A stretch of 64,000 bases of DNA. Origin: Streptomyces thermodiastaticus. GTDB lineage: Bacteria; Actinomycetota; Actinomycetes; Streptomycetales; Streptomycetaceae. Position numbers and translations under genes: made by a program. Numbering within the stretch: position 1 is the first letter of the stretch; each line of letters opens with the position of its first letter. The notes under the pieces were generated by a model. It made no database searches. It was given only the letters and a program-made list of their open reading frames with translations, and had not been told where the DNA came from. The stretch lies in NCBI RefSeq assembly GCF_014656135.1, contig NZ_BNBV01000004.1, positions 204,459-268,458 of the forward strand, in the 5' to 3' direction. Below, in pieces: positions 29,095 to 37,655 of this stretch.

Positions 29095-30033
29095 TCAGGC
29101 GAGCAGGCCCGAGGACCGCCACAGCCGACGTCCCACGCCCCGCAGCACCCCGATGTCGTCCAGGAAGTCGGTCAGCCGCTTGGCCCCGGTCTGCATGACC
29201 TCCCGCCGGTGCGCGCTCGCCTTGACCTGGGCCATGGCCTCACGCTTGTCCAGGCCGACGTTCGTGTAGACCTCGGGGTTGATGAAGGCCACGGAGAACA
29301 CCCGCGCGAACTCGCCGGACGTCAGCCGGGTGAACTCCCGCGACCAGCGCGGCGCCGTCAGCATCTGCCGGCGCAGCTCCTCGCGGGCGTAGCGCACGTG
29401 CCGGGCCTCCTCCACCACGTGGATGCGGGTCACGCCGCGGATCAGCGGCTGCACCCGCTCGTCGGGGAAGGTCAGCCGCTGCATCCAGTCCAGGACCTCC
29501 TCGCCGAGCAGGGTGGCGGTGAAGGAACCGGGCGTGGTGGAGATCGTCTTGAACAGCCGGCCCAGGTTCTGGTGCAGCCGGGTCACCGGGTACCAGGGGG
29601 TGCCGTTGCGGGTGATCACCCGGGCGAACATCTTCGAGTGCCGGCACTCGTCCTCGATCTCGGTGAGGGCGTAGCGCACATGGGCGCTGGTGGCGGGCTT
29701 GTCGTAGATGTGGCGCACCAGCAGCTGCATCAGGATCAGCTCGAACCAGATGCCCAGTGAGGCGAGCGCGGCGGCCTCGTGCTGGGACAGCAGGATCCGC
29801 TGCTCCTCGCTCATCCGCTTCCACAGCGGCGTGTCGTACAGGGACACCAGCTCCGGGGGCCAGAACCACTTGCCCTCCTCGAAGGGCGCGTCCCAGTCCA
29901 GCTCCTTGTCGGGGTCGAAGGAGTGCTTGGCGGAGGAGTCGAGCAGCCGCCTGGCGACCTGCTCGCGGTCCTTGAGCGCGCCCAAGGCGTCGCGCAGTCC
30001 GGCAAGCGCGTCGGCTTCCGTCACGGTCGTCAT
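29095..30033 (-). CDS. Diiron oxygenase, AurF-like (first of a divergent pair)
   Basis: This 312-residue four-helix-bundle diiron protein most resembles the AurF/p-aminobenzoate N-oxygenase family (PF11583 type). Iron ligands are suggested by EIEDECRHSKMF, EEVLDW and HVVEEARHVRYAREEL. Family members oxidise amines or other organic substrates with O2; the substrate here is unknown. ATG 30033 begins the conserved region; an upstream reading frame has no ribosome site. It diverges from another diiron gene across 159 bp. Confidence 0.82.
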   Translation of the reverse strand: MTTVTEADALAGLRDALGALKDREQVARRLLDSSAKHSFDPDKELDWDAPFEEGKWFWPPELVSLYDTPLWKRMSEEQRILLSQHEAAALASLGIWFELILMQLLVRHIYDKPATSAHVRYALTEIEDECRHSKMFARVITRNGTPWYPVTRLHQNLGRLFKTISTTPGSFTATLLGEEVLDWMQRLTFPDERVQPLIRGVTRIHVVEEARHVRYAREELRRQMLTAPRWSREFTRLTSGEFARVFSVAFINPEVYTNVGLDKREAMAQVKASAHRREVMQTGAKRLTDFLDDIGVLRGVGRRLWRSSGLLA

Positions 30034-30092
30034 GGCTGTCCACCTCGTCGTACAAGGAACTGGTCGTCGTGGCCGTAAACGGCTGGTCACCT

Positions 30093-30135
30093 GGCAGTCA
30101 GGCAGCACTCTTATGAGACTGCTTGTCAGCAAGAG
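30093..30135. promoter_or_regulatory. Candidate TetR operator between the diiron genes
   Basis: Inverted repeats cluster here: CTCTT (30108-30112) with AAGAG (30131-30135), CTG and CAG inside them, and GCAGTC (30094-30099) against GACTGC (30117-30122). Their placement in the divergent promoter region next to a TetR gene suggests an operator, but no single palindrome is perfect. Confidence 0.35.
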
Positions 30136-30192
30136 CGTCAATCCCTTGCACACGACTTGTTGACTCGGCGTCTACGTGTGAGCCTGCGAAGT

Positions 30193-31305
30193 ATGCCGAC
30201 CTTCGACCTGTACGCCGACGACCCCGGCGCACCGCACTGGCAGGTCCCGGCGAGCGGCGACGCCCGCTTCAGCTGGGAGTACGACGACGGCCGCGACCGG
30301 CTGCTCGCCCTGTACCAGAAGGGCAAGGACAAGCAGTGGGACGGCCAGAAGCGCATCGACTGGGACCTCGACGTCGATCCGTACGACCCGCTCGGCACCC
30401 CCGAGGAGGCGATGGTCCTCTACAACACGCCCTACTGGGCGAAGATGACCGACCGGGACAAGGGCGAACTGCGACGGCACTTCGCGTCCTGGCAGTTCAG
30501 CCAGTTCCTGCACGGCGAACAGGGCGCGATGATCTGCGCCGCGCGGATCGTGGAGTCCGTGCCCGACCTGGACGCGAAGTTCTACTCGGCGACCCAGACC
30601 ATGGACGAGGCCCGGCACGCCGAGATCTACGGCCGCTTCCTGCACGAGAAGATAGGGCTGGTCTACCCGATCAACGACAACCTGCAGTCGCTGCTCGGCG
30701 ACACCCTGCGCGACAGCCGCTGGGACATGCCGTACCTGGGCATGCAGGTCCTCATCGAGGGTCTGGCCCTGGCCGCCTTCGGCATGATCCGCGACACCAC
30801 CGACAAGCCGCTGCCGAAGCAGATCCTCGCCTACGTCATGCAGGACGAGGCCCGGCACGTGGCCTTCGGCCGCATGGCGCTGCGCGACTACTACAAGCAG
30901 CTCACCGACGCCGAACTGCGCGAACGCGAGGAGTTCGTCATCGAGGGCTGCTACCTGATGCGGGACCGCCTGCGCGGCATCGAGGTGCTGGAGAACTTCG
31001 GCATCCCCCGCGCCGAGGCCGAAGAGCTCACCGGACGCTCGGAGTTCCTGCACCTGTTCCGCCAACTGCTGTTCAGCCGCATCGTGCCCTGCGTGAAGGA
31101 CATCGGTCTGTGGGGCAAGCGCCTGCAGCAGGCCTATGTCGACATGGGCGTGTTCGACCTGGGCAACTCCAACCTGGACCAGCTCATGGCCCAGGACGAG
31201 GAGCTCGCCGAGAAGCTGGACGCGGAACGCTTCGCCGCGGAGGAGCAGGCGCGTGTGACGGAGGTGCGGCAGACCATCGAGGCCGACCGCGACGCCGGAG
31301 ACTGA
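30193..31305 (+). CDS. Ferritin-like diiron protein (second of a divergent pair)
   Basis: This 370-residue protein has a ferritin-like diiron bundle. The two ExxH motifs are TQTMDEARHAEIYGRFL and YVMQDEARHVAFGRMAL, with partner Glu residues in FLHGEQGAM and LIEGLALAAFG. It is related to R2-like and AurF-like oxygenases but is clearly distinct from the divergent neighbour. ATG 30193 starts the conserved MPTFDLYADDPGAPHW. No good ribosome site precedes it, and upstream TTG or GTG codons are possible. Co-occurrence suggests that the two diiron proteins act in one oxidation pathway. Confidence 0.83.
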   Translation: MPTFDLYADDPGAPHWQVPASGDARFSWEYDDGRDRLLALYQKGKDKQWDGQKRIDWDLDVDPYDPLGTPEEAMVLYNTPYWAKMTDRDKGELRRHFASWQFSQFLHGEQGAMICAARIVESVPDLDAKFYSATQTMDEARHAEIYGRFLHEKIGLVYPINDNLQSLLGDTLRDSRWDMPYLGMQVLIEGLALAAFGMIRDTTDKPLPKQILAYVMQDEARHVAFGRMALRDYYKQLTDAELREREEFVIEGCYLMRDRLRGIEVLENFGIPRAEAEELTGRSEFLHLFRQLLFSRIVPCVKDIGLWGKRLQQAYVDMGVFDLGNSNLDQLMAQDEELAEKLDAERFAAEEQARVTEVRQTIEADRDAGD

Positions 31306-31554
31306 TCCCCCAGCCGGCTCGCCGGCTCGCCGGTGAGCGGGTGCGGGACCGCGCCGGGTGAGGCGACCCGTCGCAGGACGGCCGTGCGCAGCGGGGCGGA
31401 GACGCCGCGCCGCCCCGCTCCCGGCTGACGGCCCGACGGCCGGCTGCCGCACTCCCGCACCCGCTTGCTCCCGTGCGTCCCCGCACAGCGCGCGAGGTGG
31501 CTCCGGACGCGGGTTTTTGTCCGCCGTGTCACCCGTGTGCAGTACGGTGCTGGC

Positions 31555-32565
31555 GTGTCCATGCCTCCGTCATCGCCGCAGCCCCAGAACCCCCGGACCC
31601 CGCAGAACCCGTACGGCGCCCCGCCGCCCCCGCCTCCCGGCCCCTACGGCCAGCAGCCTCCCTCGCCGGGCCCCGGCCCCTACGGCCAGCAGCCTCCCTC
31701 GCCGGGCCCCGGCCCCTACGGTCAGCAGCCTCCCTCGCCGGGCCCCGGCCCCTACGGCCAGCAGCCCCCCGCACCGTCGACGCTTCCGGCGCAGCCGAAT
31801 CCGTACGGTCAGCAGCCGCCCGCGCCGCCCGGCCCGCAGGGCAACCCCTACGCCACCCCCTACCCCCAGGCCCCCTACCCGTCGCAGCCGCAGAACTGGG
31901 GCGCGCCCACGATGGGCCCGCCGCCGAAGAAGCGGCGCGTCGGGTTGATCGTCGGCATCACCGGCGGGGTCGTCGGCGTCATCGTGATCGTCGGCATCGT
32001 GCTCGCCCTGATCGGCACCGCGGCCGGCGGCGGCTTCCCGGAGGCGAAGTTCAGGCTGACCCTGCCCAGAACCCTCGTCGACGGCGGCTTCCAGCTCGAA
32101 CAGGACCTGTCCGACACCAAGGGCCAGGAGATCGAGAACGAGGCGGACGGAGCCTGGGACGCCAAGGTCACGAAAGCGGTCGTCGGCCAGTACAGCCAGG
32201 ACGGCGACCAGACCAAGGGCGCGCTGATCCTTTCCGGCTTCTACGGCCGGTTCAAGAACACCGACAAGGCCCGCCGCGACATGCTCGAGGGCGCCACCGA
32301 GGCCGACGGCGTCACCCTGGAGGCGGGGCCGAAGGACTTCCCGCGAAGCGGTGAGCCCACGATCAGCTGCGAGGTGCTCACCCAGGAGAAGCTCGGCACC
32401 GAGCTCACCTACCCGGCGTGCAGCTGGGCCGACGGCAACACCGGGGCCATCATCGCCGTGATGGACGCCGACACGCTCGGACAGGACGCCTCCGAGGTGG
32501 ACCTGGAGCACTACGCCGAGGTCACCCGCCAGGTCCGCAGCGAGACCGTCAAGCCGATCGGCTGA
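31555..32565 (+). CDS. Proline-rich single-pass membrane protein
   Basis: This 336-residue protein has a cytoplasmic N-terminus of about 120 residues rich in Pro, Gln, Gly and Tyr, with PYGQQPPSPGPG repeated. A KKRR stop-transfer signal, one membrane helix (VGLIVGITGGVVGVIVIVGIVLALIG) and an extracytoplasmic domain of about 180 residues follow. I recognise no function for the outer domain. It starts GTG 31555, 7 bp after TACGGT, so the transcript may be leaderless; no ribosome site is present. Such proteins in Streptomyces often have PGPYGQQ-type heads. Confidence 0.85.
   Translation: MSMPPSSPQPQNPRTPQNPYGAPPPPPPGPYGQQPPSPGPGPYGQQPPSPGPGPYGQQPPSPGPGPYGQQPPAPSTLPAQPNPYGQQPPAPPGPQGNPYATPYPQAPYPSQPQNWGAPTMGPPPKKRRVGLIVGITGGVVGVIVIVGIVLALIGTAAGGGFPEAKFRLTLPRTLVDGGFQLEQDLSDTKGQEIENEADGAWDAKVTKAVVGQYSQDGDQTKGALILSGFYGRFKNTDKARRDMLEGATEADGVTLEAGPKDFPRSGEPTISCEVLTQEKLGTELTYPACSWADGNTGAIIAVMDADTLGQDASEVDLEHYAEVTRQVRSETVKPIG
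31645..31752 (+). repeat. 36-bp coding tandem repeat, three perfect-length units
   Basis: Units at 31645-31680, 31681-31716 and 31717-31752 differ by at most one base, and a fourth partial copy follows. They encode YGQQPPSPGPGP. Confidence 0.85.
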
Positions 32566-32570
32566 CGCAC

Positions 32571-32616
32571 GGCGCGGGCGCCCGGGCCGGTGCGCTCCGG
32601 TCCGGGCGGCCGCGCC
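32571..32616. terminator. Bidirectional terminator-like hairpin
   Basis: A 20-nt arm (32571-32590) pairs with 32597-32616 with a few mismatches around a 6-nt loop. It lies between the converging membrane-protein and PBP genes. Confidence 0.5.
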
Positions 32617-32669
32617 CTCCCACCCTCCGCGCCCCGTGGGGCCGGCACCGTGACGTCCCATGCACCACG

Positions 32670-34139
32670 TCACCGCGCCGGCGGCGTGCGCAGCACCGCC
32701 TCCATCACCGCGCGGGCGACCGGAGCCGCCGTGCCGCCGCCGCTGATGTCCCCGCGCCGCGCGGAGGCGTCCTCCACCACCACGGCGACCGCCACCCGCG
32801 GCACCACGTCCCGCTCGCCCTGCGCCCAGGAGATGAACCAGGCGTACGGCGTCCCGGAGTTGCCCACGCCGTGCTGCGCGGTGCCCGTCTTGCCGCCCAC
32901 GACCGCACCCGGAATCGCCGCGTTGCGCCCGGTGCCCTCGGCGACCACGTCGTACATCAGCTCCCGCAGCCGCGCCGCGGTCGCCGGGCTCATCACCTGC
33001 CGCAGCGGACGGGATCCGGCCGTCGCCACCACCGCGCCGCCGGGCCGGGTGATCCGCTCCACCAGATACGGCGCGGGCACCTGCCCGCCACCCGCCACCG
33101 CCGCCGCCACCATCGCCATCTGCAGCGGCGTGGCCCGCGTGTTGAACTGCCCGATCGACGACAGCGCCAGCTGCGCCCGGTCCTCGGTGGGGTCGAACGT
33201 GCTGCGCGCCACCCAGAACGGGATGCGCAGCCCCAACTCGTTGAAGCCGAACCGTTCCGCCGTCTCCTTCATCACCGTGGCACCCACGTCCACACCCAGC
33301 TTCGCGAAGACCGTGTTGCACGACCACGTGAAGGCGTGCCGCAGAGAGGCGTCACGGCATCCCCCGCCCTCGTTGACCAGCCGTGTGGTGCTGCCGGGCA
33401 GCCGGTAGGGGTCCGGCGAGTCGGTCCGCGCGTCCAGGTCGGTCACCACGCCCGACTCCAGTGCCGCCGCCGCGGTGACCACCTTGAAGGTCGAACCCGG
33501 CGGGTACGTCTGCCGCACCGCCCGGTTGAGCAGCGGCTGATCGGGGTCGGAGGTCAGCCGGGCCCAGGCCGCCGCCACCGCGGGACCGTTCCCGGACAGC
33601 TCGGCCGGGTCGTAGGACGGTGTGGACACCAGCGCCAGGATCCGGCCCGTCGCCGGCTCGACCGCCGCGACCGCGCCCTTGCGCGGGCCCAGCGCGGCGA
33701 ACGCGGCCCGCTGCGCCGCCGGGTCGATGGTCGTCACCACGTCCCCGCCGGCCCGCCGGGAGCGGCCGGCAGCGGCGAGCAGGGGGAAGGAGGCCAGCAT
33801 CGGGTCCGTCCCCGACAGCACCGCGTCCTCGGCGTGCTCCAGGAACGTCGTGCCGTACCGCTGCGAGGCGAACCCGGTGACCGGTGCGTACAGCGGACCT
33901 TCGCTGTAGGTGCGTTCGTAGCGCAGCTGCTCGCCGGTGTCCCGGGAGCCGGTGACCGGCCGTCCCCCGACCAGGATCTCGCCGCGCGGCCTCTCGTAAC
34001 GGGCGATGGCCAGGCGGCGGTTGGCCGGGTTGCCGCCGTAGGAGGGTGCCTGGAGCACCTGCAGCCGGGCGGTGTTCACCAGCAGGGCCACCAGCAGCAG
34101 CACGCAGAACGCGGCCGCCCGCCGGACGTACCGGGTCAC
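32670..34139 (-). CDS. Penicillin-binding protein, class B transpeptidase (PbpA type)
   Basis: This 489-residue bitopic transpeptidase cross-links peptidoglycan outside the membrane. It has an N-terminal anchor (AAAFCVLLLVALLVNTARLQ), a dimerisation domain (LAIARYERPRGEILVGG) and the transpeptidase motifs SxxK in PPGSTFKVV, SxN in WSCNTVFA and KTG in GGKTGTAQHG. GTG 34139 follows GGGAGGG. It forms an operon with the SEDS protein 94 bp upstream. The SEDS partner normally supplies the glycosyltransferase activity this class lacks. As I recall, S. coelicolor has the same pair as SCO5302/SCO5301. Confidence 0.95.
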   Translation of the reverse strand: MTRYVRRAAAFCVLLLVALLVNTARLQVLQAPSYGGNPANRRLAIARYERPRGEILVGGRPVTGSRDTGEQLRYERTYSEGPLYAPVTGFASQRYGTTFLEHAEDAVLSGTDPMLASFPLLAAAGRSRRAGGDVVTTIDPAAQRAAFAALGPRKGAVAAVEPATGRILALVSTPSYDPAELSGNGPAVAAAWARLTSDPDQPLLNRAVRQTYPPGSTFKVVTAAAALESGVVTDLDARTDSPDPYRLPGSTTRLVNEGGGCRDASLRHAFTWSCNTVFAKLGVDVGATVMKETAERFGFNELGLRIPFWVARSTFDPTEDRAQLALSSIGQFNTRATPLQMAMVAAAVAGGGQVPAPYLVERITRPGGAVVATAGSRPLRQVMSPATAARLRELMYDVVAEGTGRNAAIPGAVVGGKTGTAQHGVGNSGTPYAWFISWAQGERDVVPRVAVAVVVEDASARRGDISGGGTAAPVARAVMEAVLRTPPAR

Positions 34140-34233
34140 CGTCCGCCCTCCCGGCGTGCCCCCGCCGCCGGCACCGGCCCTCCGGCCCGGATCCGCCCGG
34201 CGCCGCGGACGGCCCGGACAGGACCCCGCCCGG

Positions 34234-35598
34234 TCACGGCGCCGGCCTCCCGTCGTACTGCCGGCGGGCCACATGGCTCACCCGGATCAGCAGGGCCACG
34301 ATCGTCCAGTTGGTCACGACCGACGAGCCGCCCTGGGCGAGGAACGGCATCGCCATGCCGGTCAGCGGGATCAGGCCGGTCACCCCGCCCGCGATGACGA
34401 ACACCTGCAGCGCCACGATCGCCGCCAGCCCCACCGCGAGCAGCCGCCCGAACGGGTCCCGCAGCACCAGTCCCGCCCGGAAACCGCGCTCCACCAGCAG
34501 CGCGTACAACAGGAACACCGCCGACAGCCCGGCCAGCCCCAGCTCCTCCCCGGCCGTGGCCAGGATGAAGTCGGACTTGGCGGCGAACCCCACCAGGATC
34601 GAGTGGCCGAGGCCCAGCCCGGTGCCGAGCACCCCGCCGGCGGCGAACGAGAACAGCGACTGGGCCACCTGCCCCGGCCCCCGGCCCGCCTCGACGGACG
34701 CGAACGGGTGCAGCCACTCCTGCACCCGGCTGTGCACATGCGGCTCCAGCCAGCCCACGGCGACCGCCCCGGCCGCGGCCAGCAGCAGCCCGACCGCGAT
34801 CCAGCCGGTGCGGCCCGTCGCCACGTACAGCATCACCACGAACAGCCCGAAGAACAGCAGCGAGGTGCCCAGGTCCCGCTCCAGCACCAGCACACCAACG
34901 CTCAGCAGCCAGATCGCCACCACCGGCCCCAGCACCCGCCCGGTGGGCAGCTGCAGCCGCCACACCTGGCGGCCGGTGTACGCCAGCGCGTTGCGGTGGT
35001 CGGCGAGATACGCGGCGAAGAACACCGCCAGCAGCACCTTCGCGAACTCGCCCGGCTGGATGGACAGCCCGCCCAGCCGCATCCAGATCCGGGCGCCGTT
35101 GATCGCGGGGAACAGGATCGGCAGCGTGAGCAGGGCGAGCGCGGCAGCGCCCCACAGGTAGCAGTAGCGCTGCAGCCACCGGTGGTCGCGCAGCACCAGC
35201 ACGACCAGGGTGAACAGGGCCACGCCCAGCGTGGACCACACCAGCTGGGCCGGCGCCGCGCTCTCGCCGGGCGTCTCCAGGTCCAGCCGGTAGATCAGCA
35301 CCAGGCCCAGCCCGTTGAGCAGCACCCCGATGGGCAGCGGCAGCGGATCGGCGTACGGCGCCCGCAGCCGGACCGCGCAGTGCGCGAGCAGGGCCAGCCC
35401 GCCCAGCCCGGCGCCGTAACCGGCGGCGCCGGGCGGGACGGTGCCGTACTTGGCCAGGCCGACGGCGCAGTAGCCGTACACGGACAGCAGGACGGCCACG
35501 ACGAGAAGGGCGAGTTCGACGCCCCGGCGCCGGGGAAGACGGGCGGTGGCCGGCGCGGCCTGATCCGCCGCGGCGACGCGCGTGACCGGCGTCAGCAC
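34234..35598 (-). CDS. SEDS-family peptidoglycan polymerase (FtsW/RodA-like)
   Basis: This 454-residue polytopic membrane protein has about 10-12 helices. SEDS landmarks are NGARIWMRLGGLSIQPGEFAKVLLAVFFAAYLADH, VLVLERDLGTSLLFFG, and AGEELGLAGLSAVFLLYALL with LIPLTGMAMPFLAQGGSS near the C-terminus. The GTG start overlaps the stop codon of the SH3 gene by 7 bp, so translation is coupled. It is not the divisional FtsW of the dcw cluster; it is the second type, paired with PbpA, and probably serves growth or sporulation. Confidence 0.94.
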   Translation of the reverse strand: MLTPVTRVAAADQAAPATARLPRRRGVELALLVVAVLLSVYGYCAVGLAKYGTVPPGAAGYGAGLGGLALLAHCAVRLRAPYADPLPLPIGVLLNGLGLVLIYRLDLETPGESAAPAQLVWSTLGVALFTLVVLVLRDHRWLQRYCYLWGAAALALLTLPILFPAINGARIWMRLGGLSIQPGEFAKVLLAVFFAAYLADHRNALAYTGRQVWRLQLPTGRVLGPVVAIWLLSVGVLVLERDLGTSLLFFGLFVVMLYVATGRTGWIAVGLLLAAAGAVAVGWLEPHVHSRVQEWLHPFASVEAGRGPGQVAQSLFSFAAGGVLGTGLGLGHSILVGFAAKSDFILATAGEELGLAGLSAVFLLYALLVERGFRAGLVLRDPFGRLLAVGLAAIVALQVFVIAGGVTGLIPLTGMAMPFLAQGGSSVVTNWTIVALLIRVSHVARRQYDGRPAP

Positions 35599-36236
35599 CA
35601 GCGGGGCGCCGGCCCGACGTTCTCGATGTAGCGGGCCGAACCCCAGGCCCAGGTGCCGTCGACGAGGAGGTACCACAGGCGGTTGCCGTCGACCTCCTCA
35701 CCGTTGGTCTTGCAGTGGATCCACACCTCGTGGCCCTGCGGGACGACCCGGACCACCGTGCTCTTGCGGTCGGGGCCGCTGCGCAGGGCGAGCCCGCCGC
35801 GAGCGGTGACCCGGCCGCGGTAGAACGTCGGATCCTGCGCGCCGGTGCCGGGCAGCGGGGCCTCGGCGGCGGTGGTGGTCTGCCCCTTGCCCTGGGCGCT
35901 GGGCTGCCTGGCCTCCGCGGCGGACGGGCTCGGCTGCGCGGACGGGGTCGGCTGCGCGGACGGGGGCGCGGTGGTGGTGCCGGGGGCCGCACCGGGCGTG
36001 CCGGGGGCCGCGCTCGGCGTGCCGGGGGCCGCGGTGCCCGTGCCGGCGGACGGCTGGCTCGCGTCCGGCTCGCCCGAAGCGGGCTGCGGCGTGCCGGCCG
36101 GGGTGGCACCCGGAGCGGCGGCCGCGGTGCCGTCCTGGTGGTCGCCGGCGACCGCGGGCGCTACGACGGCCGTGGTCAACAGCGCCCCGGAGGCGGCCGC
36201 CAGGGCCAGCCGGGCGAGCGGGGAACGCAGGGACAT
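35592..36236 (-). CDS. Secreted SH3-like domain protein, coupled to SEDS/PBP
   Basis: This 214-residue exported protein has a signal peptide (LARLALAAASGALLTTAVVAPAVAG). A long Ala/Pro/Ser/Thr-rich linker with repeated GTPxAAPGTPGAAPG follows. The C-terminal SH3b-like domain reads VTARGGLALRSGPDRKSTVVRVVPQGHEVWIHCKTNG. It ends WAWGSARYIENVG. SH3b domains bind peptidoglycan, so it may localise or regulate the SEDS/PBP pair. ATG 36236 has GGAGG upstream. It is first in a three-gene operon. Confidence 0.88.
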   Translation of the reverse strand: MSLRSPLARLALAAASGALLTTAVVAPAVAGDHQDGTAAAAPGATPAGTPQPASGEPDASQPSAGTGTAAPGTPSAAPGTPGAAPGTTTAPPSAQPTPSAQPSPSAAEARQPSAQGKGQTTTAAEAPLPGTGAQDPTFYRGRVTARGGLALRSGPDRKSTVVRVVPQGHEVWIHCKTNGEEVDGNRLWYLLVDGTWAWGSARYIENVGPAPRWC

Positions 36237-36787
36237 GGAGAACCTCCACCTGTGGCGATGACGCCCGCTATAGCGGACAAATCTGACCAACGTCACATTA
36301 GGAGCGCCAGTCACCGGATGCCCGCGACACCGCGCCGTCGGCGAGGCTGTCACCTGAACCGGCGTCAGCCCCGGGCGCCGCACGGGCTCCCGTCACCGGT
36401 GAGCGCCCGAGCGGCGCGGGCCGCCACCGGCGAGTGCGGCCGCTGCGGACCGTGCCCGACGGGACACCACACGTGGGAAGGAGCGACCGGGCGCAGGGGC
36501 CGACGGCCGTGCGCAGGGACGTACGAAGCGTGCGCACGGACGAGACGTACGAGCGTGCGCACGGACGAGACGTACGACGGCGCGTACGACGAGACGAACG
36601 ACCGTGCGCAGGGGCGACGGCCGGCCGGGAAGGGGAACCCGGCCCCCGTGCACCGTGTGCGCACGCCCGTCCGGGGGCGCCGGTCGCTGCGGATCCCCGC
36701 CGGCGCCGGCGCACCGCGGACGACTCCCGTTCCCGTTCTTGCCGCGGGAGCGCTCCGCCTGTTCCCATGGCACAAGGGGTGATCCGC
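36237..36787. repeat. Non-coding divergent region with a perfect 25-bp tandem repeat
   Basis: No gene is supported in these 551 bp. A 25-bp unit occurs twice, back to back and perfect, at 36528-36552 and 36553-36577. Each copy contains GACGAGACGTACGA. Degenerate copies flank it (36510-36527, 36579-36600), and GCGCAGGGGC(C)GACGGCCG occurs on both sides (36491 and 36607). The stretch could bind a regulator of the cell-wall operon or the NERD gene. Confidence 0.7.
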
Positions 36788-37627
36788 ATGACCGGACCGC
36801 GTCGCCGGAACGAGCCGCCCGGCCCCGGCGGGCTGCGCGTTCTGCCCGGCCGGTATCACGGACAGGAACGTCTCTACGTCTGCCGCCCCGACGGCGGCAC
36901 GGTCGCCTGGTACGACCGCGAGGCCGGCCGCGTCCATCTGCTCCGCGAGGACGAGCGGGACAGGGTGCTGCAGGCGCTCGATCCCTTCCTCACCGGCACG
37001 GTCGCCGTCGGCCCGCCGCCCGTGCCGGCGCCCGCCGACCTGGCCCGGCTCAGTCTCCACCCGGACGACGACCTGGCCCCCAACCGCCCCGGCGAGGCCC
37101 TGCTGATCGCTCTCGAACGGCGGCCCGGCCCCGCCCGCCGCCTCCGCCCCGACCCGCGTCACCGCGCACTCACCGCCGAGCAGACGACCGGGGACGAGCT
37201 GGACCGCCTGGAGGGCGTCGGCTGGCGCACCGTCCACTCGATACCGCTGCCCGGCGGCGACCGCGTCCACCACCTGACGATCGGCCCGGGCGGCCTGTTC
37301 GCTGTGCACGCCGTGTACGCGCGCAAGCAGCGCGTCCGGGTCGCCGGCCCGACGGTGACCCTCGGCCGTCGTGACCCCGAGCCGCTGCTGCTCCGGATCC
37401 GGTCCGTGGCCGACCGTGCCTCCTACGCGCTCACCGCCGAGGTCCACCCCGTGCTGGTGCTGGTCGGCCCGGCCGAGGTGCGGTCGGCGGCGCCGCCGGC
37501 AGGCGTCCGTGTGCTGCGGGACCGGGACCTGCCGGACCTGGCCCGCCTGGGCGGCGTGCTGAAACCGGCCGACGTGGAGGCCCTGCACGCCCTGGCACGG
37601 GACCGGCGCACCTGGCAGAAGGTGTGA
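36788..37627 (+). CDS. NERD-domain protein, nuclease motif degenerate
   Basis: This 279-residue protein has an N-terminal half that is unrecognised and a central NERD-like domain (about residues 130-240). The domain shows TTGDELDRLEGVGWRTVHSIPLPGGDRVHHLTIGPGGLFAV in broken form. Canonical NERD proteins have IDH and a DTK-type motif as the nuclease core; here the Asp is replaced (VHH) and the second motif reads HAVYARKQ. Loss of nuclease activity is therefore likely. ATG 36788 has AAGGGGTGA at the right distance. Function is unknown. Confidence 0.75.
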   Translation: MTGPRRRNEPPGPGGLRVLPGRYHGQERLYVCRPDGGTVAWYDREAGRVHLLREDERDRVLQALDPFLTGTVAVGPPPVPAPADLARLSLHPDDDLAPNRPGEALLIALERRPGPARRLRPDPRHRALTAEQTTGDELDRLEGVGWRTVHSIPLPGGDRVHHLTIGPGGLFAVHAVYARKQRVRVAGPTVTLGRRDPEPLLLRIRSVADRASYALTAEVHPVLVLVGPAEVRSAAPPAGVRVLRDRDLPDLARLGGVLKPADVEALHALARDRRTWQKV

Positions 37628-37655
37628 CCGCGCCCCGCGGCGGGGCGGTGCGGCC

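Noticed and set aside
36528-36577. CRISPR or attachment-site repeat
   Set aside because: The two copies abut directly with no spacer, and there is no integrase or tRNA here.
36393-36773. Minus-strand frame across the 25-bp repeat
   Set aside because: It has no ribosome site, and its Arg/Pro composition is forced by the repeat and GC content.
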